Below are positions 33,379-42,743 of a DNA stretch of 64,000 nt, piece after piece. A model generated the notes under the pieces. It was not told the DNA's origin. It saw only the letters and a program-made list of their open reading frames with translations, and did not search any database. The stretch covers positions 1 to 64,000 of the forward strand of contig NZ_JAERWK010000027.1 of the NCBI RefSeq assembly GCF_016918035.1. Direction: 5' to 3'. Position numbers and translations under genes: made by a program. Source of the DNA: Nakamurella leprariae. Lineage in GTDB: Bacteria; Actinomycetota; Actinomycetes; Mycobacteriales; Nakamurellaceae. The number at the start of each line of letters is the position of its first letter. Position 1 is the stretch's first letter.

Positions 33379-34047
33379 TCAGCCGGCCGGGGTCTCCCCC
33401 GCTGCCGGACTCTCGTGCTCGGGACCGGTCACCACGACGACCGCCGGCCGGACCAGCCGGTCACCGAGCCGGTAGCCGTGCCGGAACACCGCGCTCACCG
33501 TCGGTTCGGTCACCTCGGCCGAGGTCTCGAACTGCACCGCCTCGTGCTGCGCCGGGTCGAAGACGTCGCCCTGCGCCCCGACGGGTTCCAGGCCGAGCTT
33601 GCTCAGCACGCCCTGCAGCTTGTCCGCCACCGCCTTGAACGACCCGGTCAGGTCGCCGTGGGCGGCGGCCCGGTCGAGATCGTCGAGCACCGGCAACAGA
33701 TCGGCGATCACCGAGCCCTTGGCCGCGGTGACCACCTGCTCGCGGTCACGGTCGACCCGGCGGCGGTAGTTGGCGTACTCCGCCGTCACCCGCTGCAGGT
33801 CGGCCGTGCGCTCCGCCGCCTCCTGCCGGGCCTGCTCGAGCTCCACCGCGGCGACCGGGTCGGCCAGTTCCGCGTGCAGGGCCTGGGCGGCCTGGTTCGG
33901 GTCGCCGGGAACCTGGCCGGGCGAGCCGGCCGGGAAGGGGCTGCCCGCACCGGGACCGGCGTGCGCCTGGTCGGCTCCCGGCTCGGCGCCCGAGCCGCGG
34001 AGCGTGCCGGACTCGGGATCGATGCGCCGCTTGTCGCGGATCACCAC
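33379..34047 (-). CDS. grpE: Nucleotide exchange factor GrpE
   Basis: DnaK nucleotide exchange factor of about 222 residues. An unstructured Pro/Gly/Asp-rich N-terminus is followed by a long helix (~85-130: L-Q-R-V-T-A-E-Y-A-N-Y-R-R-R-V-D-R-D) that dimerises, and the C-terminal beta-wing with the signature F-D-P-A-Q-H-E-A-V...V-F-R-H-G-Y-R-L-G-D-R-L-V-R-P-A-V-V-V-V. GGAGGAGG eight bases before GTG 34047 supports that start, giving V-V-I-R-D-K-R-R-I. An upstream GTG at 34095 overlaps the dnaK stop (GTGA) and would add 16 residues by coupled translation; the ribosome site argues for the shorter form. Confidence 0.94.
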   Translation of the reverse strand: MVIRDKRRIDPESGTLRGSGAEPGADQAHAGPGAGSPFPAGSPGQVPGDPNQAAQALHAELADPVAAVELEQARQEAAERTADLQRVTAEYANYRRRVDRDREQVVTAAKGSVIADLLPVLDDLDRAAAHGDLTGSFKAVADKLQGVLSKLGLEPVGAQGDVFDPAQHEAVQFETSAEVTEPTVSAVFRHGYRLGDRLVRPAVVVVTGPEHESPAAGETPAG

Positions 34048-34091
34048 TCTCGGTTCCTCCTCCGGGTGCCTGGGTCCAGATGCCGGGCCGG

Positions 34092-35978
<1,887 letters not shown>

Positions 35979-36123
35979 GCGTTCTCCTCCTGCTGTGATC
36001 CGCCGGCGGGATGTCCTCGGCGGTCGGTTCTGTCTGTGGTCTGTCTGGGCGCGCCCGCTCGGGCGGACGCGCGTCGTGGTCTTCGGTGGTGCTCCGGTGG
36101 TGCGGTGGCCTGAAGTCGAGCCG

Positions 36124-36144
36124 GTTGAGTCCCCCTGGCTCAGG
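36124..36144. promoter_or_regulatory. HAIR operator 1 upstream of dnaK
   Basis: GTTGAGT-(7)-GCTCAGG matches the HAIR consensus with three half-site changes. It is the one nearer the gene, about 146 bases before the dnaK start, and its centre is 52 bases (about five helical turns) from the second site, so HspR dimers could bind on the same DNA face. Confidence 0.75.
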
Positions 36145-36175
36145 TTGCCTCCCGGACTCCGGGATGTCAAACCTT

Positions 36176-36196
36176 CTTGAGTGGACTCCGCTCAAC
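36176..36196. promoter_or_regulatory. HAIR operator 2 upstream of dnaK
   Basis: CTTGAGT-(7)-GCTCAAC keeps one half-site perfect and differs from consensus at two positions in the other. The better of the two dnaK HAIR sites, about 198 bases before the start codon. It probably overlaps the promoter of the dnaK operon; no confident -10/-35 pair was picked. Confidence 0.85.
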
Positions 36197-36301
36197 TTTG
36201 CTGTCCGGTACAACGCACCGCTGCGCCCGATGTTTCCGTCGGCCGAGATCCACCGGAATGGGTGACCGCCCCCACCCCACCCCGCCTCCGCGACGCGGGA
36301 C

Positions 36302-36595
36302 TCAGGGCCGGACCCCGACCTGCCGGCCCCCACGGGTCCGCCGGGCCACCAGGTGCACGCAGACGCCCACCGCCGCCCCCAGCGCCACGCCGCCGACGAC
36401 GTCCGAGACCCAGTGGGCGCCGACGTGCACCCGGGAGAAGGCCACCGCCGCCGCGACCGGGACGAGCGGCAGGTCCCGGCGCGGCGAGACCAGCACCGCC
36501 GCGGTCGTGAACGCGACCGCGTTCGCCGAGCGACCCGACGGCCAGGCGGTCGTCCGCGGTGACCGACCGAGGCGCCGGGCCGCGGCCGCGGGCAC
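36302..36595 (-). pseudogene. 5'-truncated PAP2-family phosphatase remnant
   Basis: The 97-residue reading frame carries only the C-terminal half of a PAP2 (type 2 phosphatidic acid phosphatase) protein: P-S-G-R-S-A-N-A (motif P-S-G-H-S-A with the catalytic His replaced by Arg) and S-R-V-H-V-G-A-H-W-V-S-D-V-V-G-G (motif SRxxxGxHxxxD intact), followed by a last membrane helix. The N-terminal helices and the KxxxxxxRP motif are absent, and the sequence before it does not encode them in any frame. With half the family length and a lost catalytic His it is almost certainly non-functional. Its broken end faces a broken VOC gene 15 bases away. Confidence 0.75.
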
Positions 36596-36609
36596 GAAGG
36601 GAGACGCCC

Positions 36610-36783
36610 GTGCCGGTCCTGACCATCGACGTCGACGGGATCGACGACGCGCTCAACCAGATCGAGGCCGAACGGCGGTGGGACCGTCATCCCGCGGACG
36701 CCATCCCCGGGATGGGGGGCCACGCCTCCTTCCGGGACTCCGAGGGCACCATCGTCGGGCTCTGGGAGACCACCGGGTCCTGA
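36610..36783 (+). pseudogene. 5'-truncated VOC (glyoxalase-like) remnant
   Basis: Reading from GTG 36610 gives 57 residues: V-P-V-L-T-I-D-V-D-G-I-D-D-A-L, then I-P-G-M-G-G-H-A-S-F-R-D-S-E-G-T-I-V-G-L-W-E. This is the second half of a VOC-fold protein of the kind ending F-x-D-P-E-G-N-x-x-G-L-W. The first beta-alpha-beta module is missing and upstream DNA belongs to the PAP2 remnant on the other strand. A GGGAG lies before the GTG, so a short peptide could still be made, but a metal site cannot be complete. Confidence 0.7.
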
Positions 36784-37213
36784 GCGACCCGATGCCCCGG
36801 GCGATGCAGGCTGCCGCCCATCACCGGGCGGCGTCCGCGTCACGGGCGGTCGGCACGTCCGCGAGGGCGTCCCGCCCACCTGGCGACCGCATCCCGGCTC
36901 GGCCGGAACGCACACGAACCGACAGCTCACAACAGTCCTGCCGAACCGACGACAAGTTCCAACACCCCCCGTGGCGATGGACACATGCCGTGGACGGAGC
37001 CGAACACCTCGGTGAGCTCCGTTGTCCAGCAGCCGGTCTCACCTGCAGCCAGGGGGCGCCACCGGCGCCGACCAGCGCGTGGTGTAACGCGGGCCACCTC
37101 CCGCAGGCGTATCCAACCGGCGGCGCCCTCCCTACCCTTCGATGATCCGGTGCGCCCGGCGGGTCGATCACCCGGCCGGCCACCGCAGCCGACGGGAAAG
37201 GACATCGACGACG
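36784..37213. other. Non-coding region upstream of adk
   Basis: No credible gene in 430 bases. A locally less GC-rich segment (36905-36975) and a GGCGCC-ACC-GGCGCC hairpin (near 37050) are visible. TACCCT at 37133-37138 is a possible -10 box for the adenylate kinase gene, giving a leader of about 70 bases, with AAAGGA at 37197-37202 as ribosome site. Confidence 0.5.
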
Positions 37214-37786
37214 ATGCGACTGCTGTTCTTCGGCCCACAGGGCGCCGGCAAGGGGACCCAGGCCGGGCTGCTGTCCCCGCACCTGGGGGTCCCGCACATC
37301 TCCACCGGTGACCTGTTCCACGCCAACGTCGCCGACGACACCCCGCTGGGTCGCGAGGCCGCGGCGGCGGTGAACGCCGGGGAGCTGGTGCCGGACGTGG
37401 TGACCCAGGGCATGCTGGCCGACCGGTTGCGGCAGCCGGACGCCCAGGCCGGGTTCCTGCTGGACGGCTTCCCGCGCAATCCGGCCCAGGCCGACTGGCT
37501 CGACCACTGGCTGGTGGGCACACCCGGTCTGGATGCCGTCGTGCTGCTGACCGCCCCGGTGGACCTGCTCATCGAGCGGGCGCTGCGGCGTGGCCGGTCC
37601 GATGACACGGAAGAGTCGCTGCGCCGACGCCTGGCCATCTACCGGGAGAGCACCCAGCCGCTGCTGGATTTCTACGGCCCGCTGGTCATCCCGGTCGACG
37701 GGGTCGGCCCGGTCGAGCTCATCCACCAGCAGATCGTGGCCAAGCTCGCGTCCGTCAACCCGGTCGCCCTGGCCGCCGGGCACTGA
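37214..37786 (+). CDS. adk: Adenylate kinase
   Basis: Nucleotide monophosphate kinase of 190 residues catalysing ATP + AMP to 2 ADP. P-loop G-P-Q-G-A-G-K-G-T at 7-15, H-I-S-T-G-D-L-F (AMP-binding Thr), D-G-F-P-R-N near 84-89 and R-R-R-L-A-I-Y-R-E-S-T-Q-P-L for the LID and catalytic Arg residues. It has a short LID without a zinc motif, like the small actinobacterial enzymes. The essential adk of actinobacteria normally sits beside secY; none of those neighbours is here, so this may be a second, divergent copy (note A-N-V-A-D-D-T-P-L-G in the NMP domain). The ATG has AAAGGA 11 bases upstream. Confidence 0.88.
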   Translation: MRLLFFGPQGAGKGTQAGLLSPHLGVPHISTGDLFHANVADDTPLGREAAAAVNAGELVPDVVTQGMLADRLRQPDAQAGFLLDGFPRNPAQADWLDHWLVGTPGLDAVVLLTAPVDLLIERALRRGRSDDTEESLRRRLAIYRESTQPLLDFYGPLVIPVDGVGPVELIHQQIVAKLASVNPVALAAGH

Positions 37787-37842
37787 CCGCCTGCACCGCT
37801 CATGCCGGCATCGCGGCTGGACCCCGACGGCGGACTGCCGTC

Positions 37843-38340
37843 GTGACTGTGCCGCGGGACCTGCTGCCGCACCTGCGGCGGGCGCGGGACCTGATCGACC
37901 GGGAGTACGCCGCGGAGCTCGACCTGACCGCGCTCGCCCGGGCCGCCGGGGTCTCCAAGTTCCACTTCCTGCGCTGCTACTCCTCGGTCTACGGCCGGAC
38001 GCCCGCGGCGGCGCTCACCGAGCGCCGCATCGAACGCGCCCAGGACCTGCTGCGCGCCACGAACCTGACGGTGACCGAGGTCTGCTTCGCGGTCGGCTAC
38101 CGCAGCCTCGGGTCGTTCAGCTCGAGGTTCCGCACCCTGGTCGGGGCCAGCCCGTCGGAGTACCAGGCTCGCTGGGCACGTTCCGGCGCCCCGGTCATAC
38201 CCGGGTGTTTCGTGCTCATGCACGGGCTCAGTGATCGCGCCGCCCGACCGTGCCAGACTGCTCCCGCACCGTCCGACGCCGCCGGTCCGTCCTCGTCGCC
38301 CGTCGGACGCGTGCCGACCGGGCCGATGGACGAGAGGTGA
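37843..38340 (+). CDS. AraC-family transcriptional regulator (short form)
   Basis: Protein of 165 residues. Residues ~10-108 are the double helix-turn-helix of AraC/XylS: L-T-A-L-A-R-A-A-G-V-S-K-F-H-F-L-R-C-Y and V-T-E-V-C-F-A-V-G-Y-R-S-L-G-S-F-S-S-R-F. There is no N-terminal ligand domain; a P-G-C-F-V-L-M segment follows, as in the short AraC proteins usually paired with a VOC/glyoxalase gene. Here that partner is absent; instead an FAD-linked oxidase starts four bases after the stop, so it may control that gene. The Pro/Ser-rich tail (~115-165) looks like an extension. GTG start without a strong ribosome site. Confidence 0.85.
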   Translation: MTVPRDLLPHLRRARDLIDREYAAELDLTALARAAGVSKFHFLRCYSSVYGRTPAAALTERRIERAQDLLRATNLTVTEVCFAVGYRSLGSFSSRFRTLVGASPSEYQARWARSGAPVIPGCFVLMHGLSDRAARPCQTAPAPSDAAGPSSSPVGRVPTGPMDER

Positions 38341-38344
38341 GCAC

Positions 38345-39724
38345 ATGACCGAGGTCGCCGCACCGGTGCTCGACCTGGTGGCCGCGCTGCCGGACGACGT
38401 GGTCGTCACCGATCCCGTCCGGACCGACAAGTACCGGTGGGACCGGGCGATGGACCCCGACGCCGGCGTGCCCCTGGCCGTGGTGCGGGCCGAGTCCACC
38501 GAGCACGTCCAGGTGGCCGTCCGGTGGGCCGCCCGGCACGGTGTGCACGTGATCACCCGCGGCGCCGGCTCCGGTCTGTCCGGCGGCGCCACCGCCCGCG
38601 ACGGGGCCATCGTCATCACCACCGAACGCATGCGGGCGGTGTCCATCGATCCGGTCACCCGGGTCGCCGTGGTGCAGCCCGGCCTGCTGAACGCCGAACT
38701 CAAGCAGGCCGTCGCGGCGCACGGCCTGTGGTACCCGCCGGACCCGTCGTCGTTCGAGATCTGTTCCGTCGGCGGCAACGTCGCCACCAACGCGGGTGGC
38801 CTGTGCTGCGTCAAGCACGGCGTCACCACCGACTACGTGATGGGCCTGCAGGTGGTGCTGGCCGACGGCACCGCGGTGCGCCTGGGCGGCCCGCGGATCA
38901 AGGACGTCGCCGGGCTGTCCCTGGTCAAGCTGTTCGTCGGCAGCGAGGGCGCACTCGGCATCGTCACCGAGGTGACGGTGCGGCTGCTCCCGGCGCCGGC
39001 CCCGCCGAGCACTCTGGTCGCCACCTTCCCGACGGCCGCCGCGGCCACCACCGCCGTCCTGACGATCACCGCATCGATCCGCCCGTCGATGCTCGAGTTC
39101 ATGGACAACGCCTGCATCAACGCGGTCGAGGACGTGCTGCGGATGGGCCTGGACCGCGCCGCGGGCGGGATGCTGGTCGCCCAGAGCGACGCCGCCCAGC
39201 CGGTCGGAGCGGCCGAGGTCGCGGTCATGGAGGCGGCGTGCGCGGCGGCCGGTGCCACCGAGGTGGTCAGCACCGACGACCCGGAGGAGGGCGCCGCGTT
39301 CGTGGTCGCCCGCCGGGCGGTGATCCCGGCCGTGGAACGCAAGGGCCGGCTGCTGCTCGAGGACGTCGGCGTCCCACTGCCGCTGCTGCCGCAGTTGGTC
39401 GACGGCGTGGCGACCATCGCCGAGGACCGACGACTGACCATCGCGGTCGTCGCGCACGCCGGCGACGGCAACACCCACCCGCTCATCCTGTTCGATCCGG
39501 CCGATGCCGACGAAACGGCGAGGGCCCACCTGGCGTTCGGCGAGATCATGGACCTGGCCATCGGTCTCGGCGGCACCATCACCGGCGAGCACGGCGTCGG
39601 GCGACTCAAGCAGCCCTGGCTGGCCGATCAGGTCGGCGCCGACGTCATGGAGCTGACCCGCAAGGTCAAGGACGCCCTCGATCCGCAGCGCCTGTTCAAC
39701 CCGGGCGTGATCCTGCCGGCCTGA
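38345..39724 (+). CDS. FAD-linked oxidase, glycolate oxidase subunit GlcD-like
   Basis: Flavoprotein of 459 residues of the D-lactate/glycolate dehydrogenase family. PCMH-type FAD domain with T-R-G-A-G-S-G-L-S-G-G near 68-78, C-S-V-G-G-N-V-A-T-N-A-G-G near 141-153, and V-G-S-E-G-A-L-G-I-V-T-E near 199-210. The C-terminal FAD-oxidase domain has V-A-H-A-G-D-G-N-T-H-P (catalytic/metal His) and G-E-H-G-V-G-R-L-K near 417-425, ending L-F-N-P-G-V-I-L. It oxidises a 2-hydroxy acid to the keto acid, passing electrons to another carrier; no GlcE/GlcF partner is adjacent. GAGAGG precedes the ATG, and it probably shares a transcript with the AraC gene. Confidence 0.93.
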   Translation: MTEVAAPVLDLVAALPDDVVVTDPVRTDKYRWDRAMDPDAGVPLAVVRAESTEHVQVAVRWAARHGVHVITRGAGSGLSGGATARDGAIVITTERMRAVSIDPVTRVAVVQPGLLNAELKQAVAAHGLWYPPDPSSFEICSVGGNVATNAGGLCCVKHGVTTDYVMGLQVVLADGTAVRLGGPRIKDVAGLSLVKLFVGSEGALGIVTEVTVRLLPAPAPPSTLVATFPTAAAATTAVLTITASIRPSMLEFMDNACINAVEDVLRMGLDRAAGGMLVAQSDAAQPVGAAEVAVMEAACAAAGATEVVSTDDPEEGAAFVVARRAVIPAVERKGRLLLEDVGVPLPLLPQLVDGVATIAEDRRLTIAVVAHAGDGNTHPLILFDPADADETARAHLAFGEIMDLAIGLGGTITGEHGVGRLKQPWLADQVGADVMELTRKVKDALDPQRLFNPGVILPA

Positions 39725-39731
39725 GCCGGGG

Positions 39732-40313
39732 TCAGGGCGTCCGCAGCACGCTGCGGATCGCGGTGTCCAGCACGCCGCGCTCCTGGTCCGGGTCGAGCCG
39801 CTCGAACGGCACGGCGCGCGAGACGGAGATCCCGTCGACCACGGTGAGCAGGAAGTCGGTGTGCCCACGCACCGACCCCTCGGCCAGCACGCCCTCCTCG
39901 CGCAACAGCTCCAGCCAGGTCGTACCGCGTTCCCGGGCCCGGGTGGCCGCGGCGCCCCATGCCGTCCGGCCGGCCTCCGGACCACCCGGCCGGAGGATGT
40001 CGGCCAGCAGGATGATCCAGCTCGGGTTGCTCGAGTCGTCCGACTGCAGGGGCGGGAGCAGCTGCTCCAGGCACTCCCGCAGTCGCTCGTCGGCCGGCAC
40101 CGAGCGGTCCCGGATGCGGAAGTCACTGATCAAGCCGTCCGCGCCGGCGTCGAAGACGGCGCGGAACAGGTCGCGCTGGGTCGGGAAGTAGTGCCGCAGG
40201 GTGCTGGCCCCCAACCCGGCCCGCGCCGCCACCGATCGGACGCTCAGCGTGCCGTCCCCCTCGGCCAGCAGCGACTGTGCCGCCTCGATGATCTGTGTCC
40301 GCCGGTCGCCCAC
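39732..40313 (-). CDS. TetR-family regulator
   Basis: Repressor of about 193 residues. N-terminal TetR helix-turn-helix: R-R-T-Q-I-I-E-A-A-Q-S-L-L-A-E, L-S-V-R-S-V-A-A-R-A-G-L-G-A-S-T-L-R-H-Y-F-P-T-Q-R-D-L (~6-52). The C-terminal helical domain with G-G-P-E-A-G-R and V-V-D-G-I-S-V is TetR_C-like. GTG 40313 follows GGGAGG by six bases; the reading frame continues upstream through the microsatellite but without a start signal. Divergent from an ABC efflux pair, with candidate operators in between, so it most likely represses both itself and the pump. Confidence 0.92.
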   Translation of the reverse strand: MGDRRTQIIEAAQSLLAEGDGTLSVRSVAARAGLGASTLRHYFPTQRDLFRAVFDAGADGLISDFRIRDRSVPADERLRECLEQLLPPLQSDDSSNPSWIILLADILRPGGPEAGRTAWGAAATRARERGTTWLELLREEGVLAEGSVRGHTDFLLTVVDGISVSRAVPFERLDPDQERGVLDTAIRSVLRTP

Positions 40314-40352
40314 GCCGTTCCTCCCGTCCCCTGCTGACCGGCCCACCCTAGC

Positions 40353-40391
40353 GGCACACTGTGCTGGCACGCTGTGCTGGCACACTGTGCT
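40353..40391. promoter_or_regulatory. Three tandem 13-bp operator-like repeats
   Basis: GGCACACTGTGCT, GGCACGCTGTGCT and GGCACACTGTGCT follow without gaps. Each holds the near-palindrome GCACA-C-TGTGC. They begin 40 bases upstream of the TetR start codon. A 13-base period puts successive centres a little over one helical turn apart, so several repressor dimers could bind cooperatively. Likely the operator of the TetR/ABC divergent promoter. Confidence 0.7.
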
Positions 40392-40405
40392 AACTTCGGG
40401 TACGG

Positions 40406-40426
40406 CGTTGGTACGCCGTACCAACG
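40406..40426. promoter_or_regulatory. Perfect 10-1-10 inverted repeat, TetR operator candidate
   Basis: CGTTGGTACG-C-CGTACCAACG is a perfect inverted repeat of the size TetR dimers bind. It overlaps a second perfect pair, GGTACGGCG (40399-40407) with CGCCGTACC (40414-40422), so two alternative dyads share the same DNA. Both lie on the pump side of the 13-bp repeats. Confidence 0.7.
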
Positions 40427-40452
40427 GCAGCCGCGGGCGACGACCGCCACCC

Positions 40453-40521
40453 GCCACCGCCACCGCCGCCACCGCCACCGCCACCGCCACCGCCACCGCC
40501 ACCGCCACCGCCACCGCCACC
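40453..40521. repeat. GCCACC hexanucleotide microsatellite in the pump leader
   Basis: Two copies of GCCACC (40453-40464), a GCC interruption, then nine uninterrupted copies (40468-40521) end 16 bases before the ABC ATPase ATG. Arrays of this length can gain or lose units by slippage, changing the distance between operator/promoter and ribosome site. It is not part of a credible protein on either strand (minus-strand reading gives Ala-Val repeats). Confidence 0.95.
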
Positions 40522-40537
40522 GATCCGAGAGGCGCAC

Positions 40538-41431
40538 ATGTCCACGACTGCGGTCATCGACGTCGAGCACCTGAACCTGCAGTACGGCGACTTCCACGCC
40601 GTCCGTGATCTGTCCTTCCAGGTGCGGCGGGGCGAGCTCTACGCCCTGCTCGGCACCAACGGCGCCGGCAAGACCTCGACCCTGGAGATCATCGAGGGCC
40701 ACCGGGACGCCACCTCCGGCACCGTCCGGGTGTTCGGTGAGAGCCCGCGCGACCGGCGCGCCGTCCGACCGCGGATCGGCGTGATGTTGCAGGAGAGCGG
40801 GTTCTCCCCCGATCTGACGGTGCGCGAGTCGGTCGGCCTGATCGGGACGCTCAGTGGCCGCACCGACGTCGTCGAGCGGGTGCTCGACGTCGTCGGCCTG
40901 ACGACCAGGGCCCGCACCCGGGTCGCCCAGCTCTCCGGCGGCGAGAAGCGGCGGCTGGACTTCGCGACCGCCGTCTGGGGCACGCCCGAGCTGGTCGTCC
41001 TGGACGAACCGACCACCGGGCTGGACATCACCTCGCGCGACGATCTGTGGGCGTCGGTGGACCGGCTCCGCGAGCACGGCTCGACCGTGGTGCTCACCAC
41101 CCACTACCTGGAGGAGGCCCAGCAGCGCGCCGACCGGATCGGGCTGATGCACCAGGGCGCGCTGATCCGCGAAGGCACCGTCGCGGAGTTGACCGCGACG
41201 CTGCCCGCATCGATCCGATTCGCCCTGCCGGGCACGACGACGGCCGGCCCCGTGCAGGTGCCGGTGGCCGCCACCCGGCAGCCCGACGGCCGCCTCCTGG
41301 TCGAGACCTTCGACCTGCAGGGCGATCTGCTGACCCTGCTGACCTGGGCGCGAGCCAACGACATCGAACTGCAGCAGCTCGACGCCGGGCCGACCCGGCT
41401 CGACGACGTCTTCCGCGCCGTCTCCGCCTGA
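40538..41431 (+). CDS. ABC transporter ATP-binding protein (drug-efflux type)
   Basis: ATPase of 297 residues. Walker A G-T-N-G-A-G-K-T-S-T near 39-48, Q-loop V-M-L-Q-E-S, signature L-S-G-G-E-K-R-R-L near 133-141, Walker B L-V-V-L-D-E-P-T-T-G-L-D and switch His in L-T-T-H-Y-L-E-E-A. The C-terminal domain with L-V-E-T-F-D-L-Q-G-D-L and L-D-D-V-F-R-A is typical of DrrA-like exporters. GAGAGG lies before the ATG, just past the microsatellite. The permease partner follows at 41481. Presumably exports a toxic compound and is repressed by the divergent TetR protein; the substrate is unknown. Confidence 0.93.
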   Translation: MSTTAVIDVEHLNLQYGDFHAVRDLSFQVRRGELYALLGTNGAGKTSTLEIIEGHRDATSGTVRVFGESPRDRRAVRPRIGVMLQESGFSPDLTVRESVGLIGTLSGRTDVVERVLDVVGLTTRARTRVAQLSGGEKRRLDFATAVWGTPELVVLDEPTTGLDITSRDDLWASVDRLREHGSTVVLTTHYLEEAQQRADRIGLMHQGALIREGTVAELTATLPASIRFALPGTTTAGPVQVPVAATRQPDGRLLVETFDLQGDLLTLLTWARANDIELQQLDAGPTRLDDVFRAVSA

Positions 41432-41480
41432 GGCCCCGGCCCGACGTCCGATCCCCACCCGCCACGCCAGAGGAGTTCCG

Positions 41481-42200
41481 GTGCTGTCCATCGCCTCGAG
41501 TGAACTGATCCAGATCTTCCGCAACCGGCTGGTGCTGGTGACCAGCCTGGTGATGCCGGTCGCGGTCAGCGCGTTCTTCATCTATCAGCACGAGACCTTC
41601 ACCCAACTTGGCAGTCTCGGCTACATCGCCGCCATCGTGATGTTCACCGTGCTGGCCTTCGGCCTGTACACGACGGCGGTCACCACCCTGGCCTCCCGCC
41701 GGCAGAACCTGTTCCTCAAGCGACTGCGGTCCACCGCGGCGAGCGACGCCGGCATCCTGTCCGGTCTGCTGCTGCCGGTGACCGTGATCGCGGCCGTCCA
41801 GATCGTCGCCATCCTGGTCGTGCTGGCGGTGGTGACCACCACGCCGGCCGACATCGCGCTGCTCGCCGCCGGTCTGATCGCGACGGTGGTGATGATGATC
41901 GGCCTGGCCCTGGCCACGGCCGGGGTGACCAACTCACCGGAGCACGCACAGGTGACGACCCTGCCGATCAGCCTGGGCGTCATCGCCGTGGCCAGCTGGG
42001 TGGGCATCGCCGGCACGGAGGAGCTGACCCTGCTGAAGCGGCTGCTGCCGGGCGGCGCCGCCACCGAGCTGGTGTCGAACGCGTGGAACGGCGGCGTCCC
42101 GCTCACCGAGTCGCTGCTGCTGCTGGCGCCCACGCTGGCCTGGGTCGTCGTCGCGATCGCCCTGGCCGCCCGGATCTTCCGCTGGGAGCCGCGGCGCTGA
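41481..42200 (+). CDS. ABC-2 type transporter permease
   Basis: Membrane protein of 239 residues with six predicted helices (around 20-38, 48-66, 95-117, 122-146, 155-173 and 212-232), the layout of ABC-2 permeases. F-R-N-R-L-V-L-V near 13-20 and L-K-R-L-R-S-T near 78-84 match the cytoplasmic elements contacting the ATPase; L-P-G-G-A-A-T-E-L near 190 is also common in these exporters. GTG 41481 has AGGAG five bases ahead. Partner of the ATPase 49 bases upstream. Confidence 0.9.
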   Translation: MLSIASSELIQIFRNRLVLVTSLVMPVAVSAFFIYQHETFTQLGSLGYIAAIVMFTVLAFGLYTTAVTTLASRRQNLFLKRLRSTAASDAGILSGLLLPVTVIAAVQIVAILVVLAVVTTTPADIALLAAGLIATVVMMIGLALATAGVTNSPEHAQVTTLPISLGVIAVASWVGIAGTEELTLLKRLLPGGAATELVSNAWNGGVPLTESLLLLAPTLAWVVVAIALAARIFRWEPRR

Positions 42201-42295
42201 CCCCAGCGCACTGACCCACGCCGCTGACCCACGGCGCTGACCCCCCGCGGCACCATCCGCGCAATTCTGGAGAAGCACCGACCGGGCCGCGCCCC

Positions 42296-42301
42296 TAGCG
42301 T
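42296..42301 (+). promoter_or_regulatory. Leaderless -10 box (TAGCGT) for the VOC gene
   Basis: TAGCGT ends seven bases before the A of ATG 42309, the spacing expected if transcription starts at the start codon. No ribosome site is present between them, which supports a leaderless mRNA. Confidence 0.55.
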
Positions 42302-42308
42302 CGTCGGC

Positions 42309-42743
42309 ATGATCACCAACGTCTCCCTCATCACCCTGTGGGTCACCGACCAGGACGCGGCCAAGCGCTTCTACACCGAGCACCTCGGCTTCGTCGAGGG
42401 CACCGACGTCTCGATGGGCGACGGCTTCCGCTGGGTCACCATCCACCACCCGAAGCACCCCGAACTGCAGGTCACCCTGATGGTCCCGGGACCGCCGCTG
42501 GACCCGGGCCTGGCCGAGGCGGTCGGCCGGTCGCTGGCCGCCGGGACCATGGGCGGGTTCGGCCTGACCACCGACGACTGCCGCGGTGACCACGCCGCCC
42601 TCAGCGCCGCCGGGGTCGAGTTCGTGCAGCCACCGTCGGACCGCCCGTACGGGGTGGAAGCGGTGATGCGGGACAACTCCGGCAACTGGATCGTGCTGGT
42701 CGAACAGCACGACTACCGCGGCGAGGACTTCCCGCACGCTTGA
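42309..42743 (+). CDS. VOC family protein (glyoxalase/bleomycin-resistance fold)
   Basis: Protein of 144 residues. The start I-T-L-W-V-T-D-Q-D-A-A-K-R-F-Y-T-E-H-L-G-F and the end V-E-A-V-M-R-D-N-S-G-N-W-I-V-L-V-E-Q mark the two beta-alpha-beta-beta-beta modules. Such proteins are metal-dependent lyases, isomerases or dioxygenases, or simply bind drugs; the ligand cannot be read. F-G-L-T-T-D-D-C-R-G-D-H is a slightly unusual middle segment. It appears to be transcribed alone from a leaderless promoter. Confidence 0.9.
   Translation: MITNVSLITLWVTDQDAAKRFYTEHLGFVEGTDVSMGDGFRWVTIHHPKHPELQVTLMVPGPPLDPGLAEAVGRSLAAGTMGGFGLTTDDCRGDHAALSAAGVEFVQPPSDRPYGVEAVMRDNSGNWIVLVEQHDYRGEDFPHA

Noticed and set aside
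40314-40520. N-terminal Ala-Val repeat extension of the TetR protein
   Set aside because: This frame only reads through the microsatellite; the ribosome site and domain start at GTG 40313.
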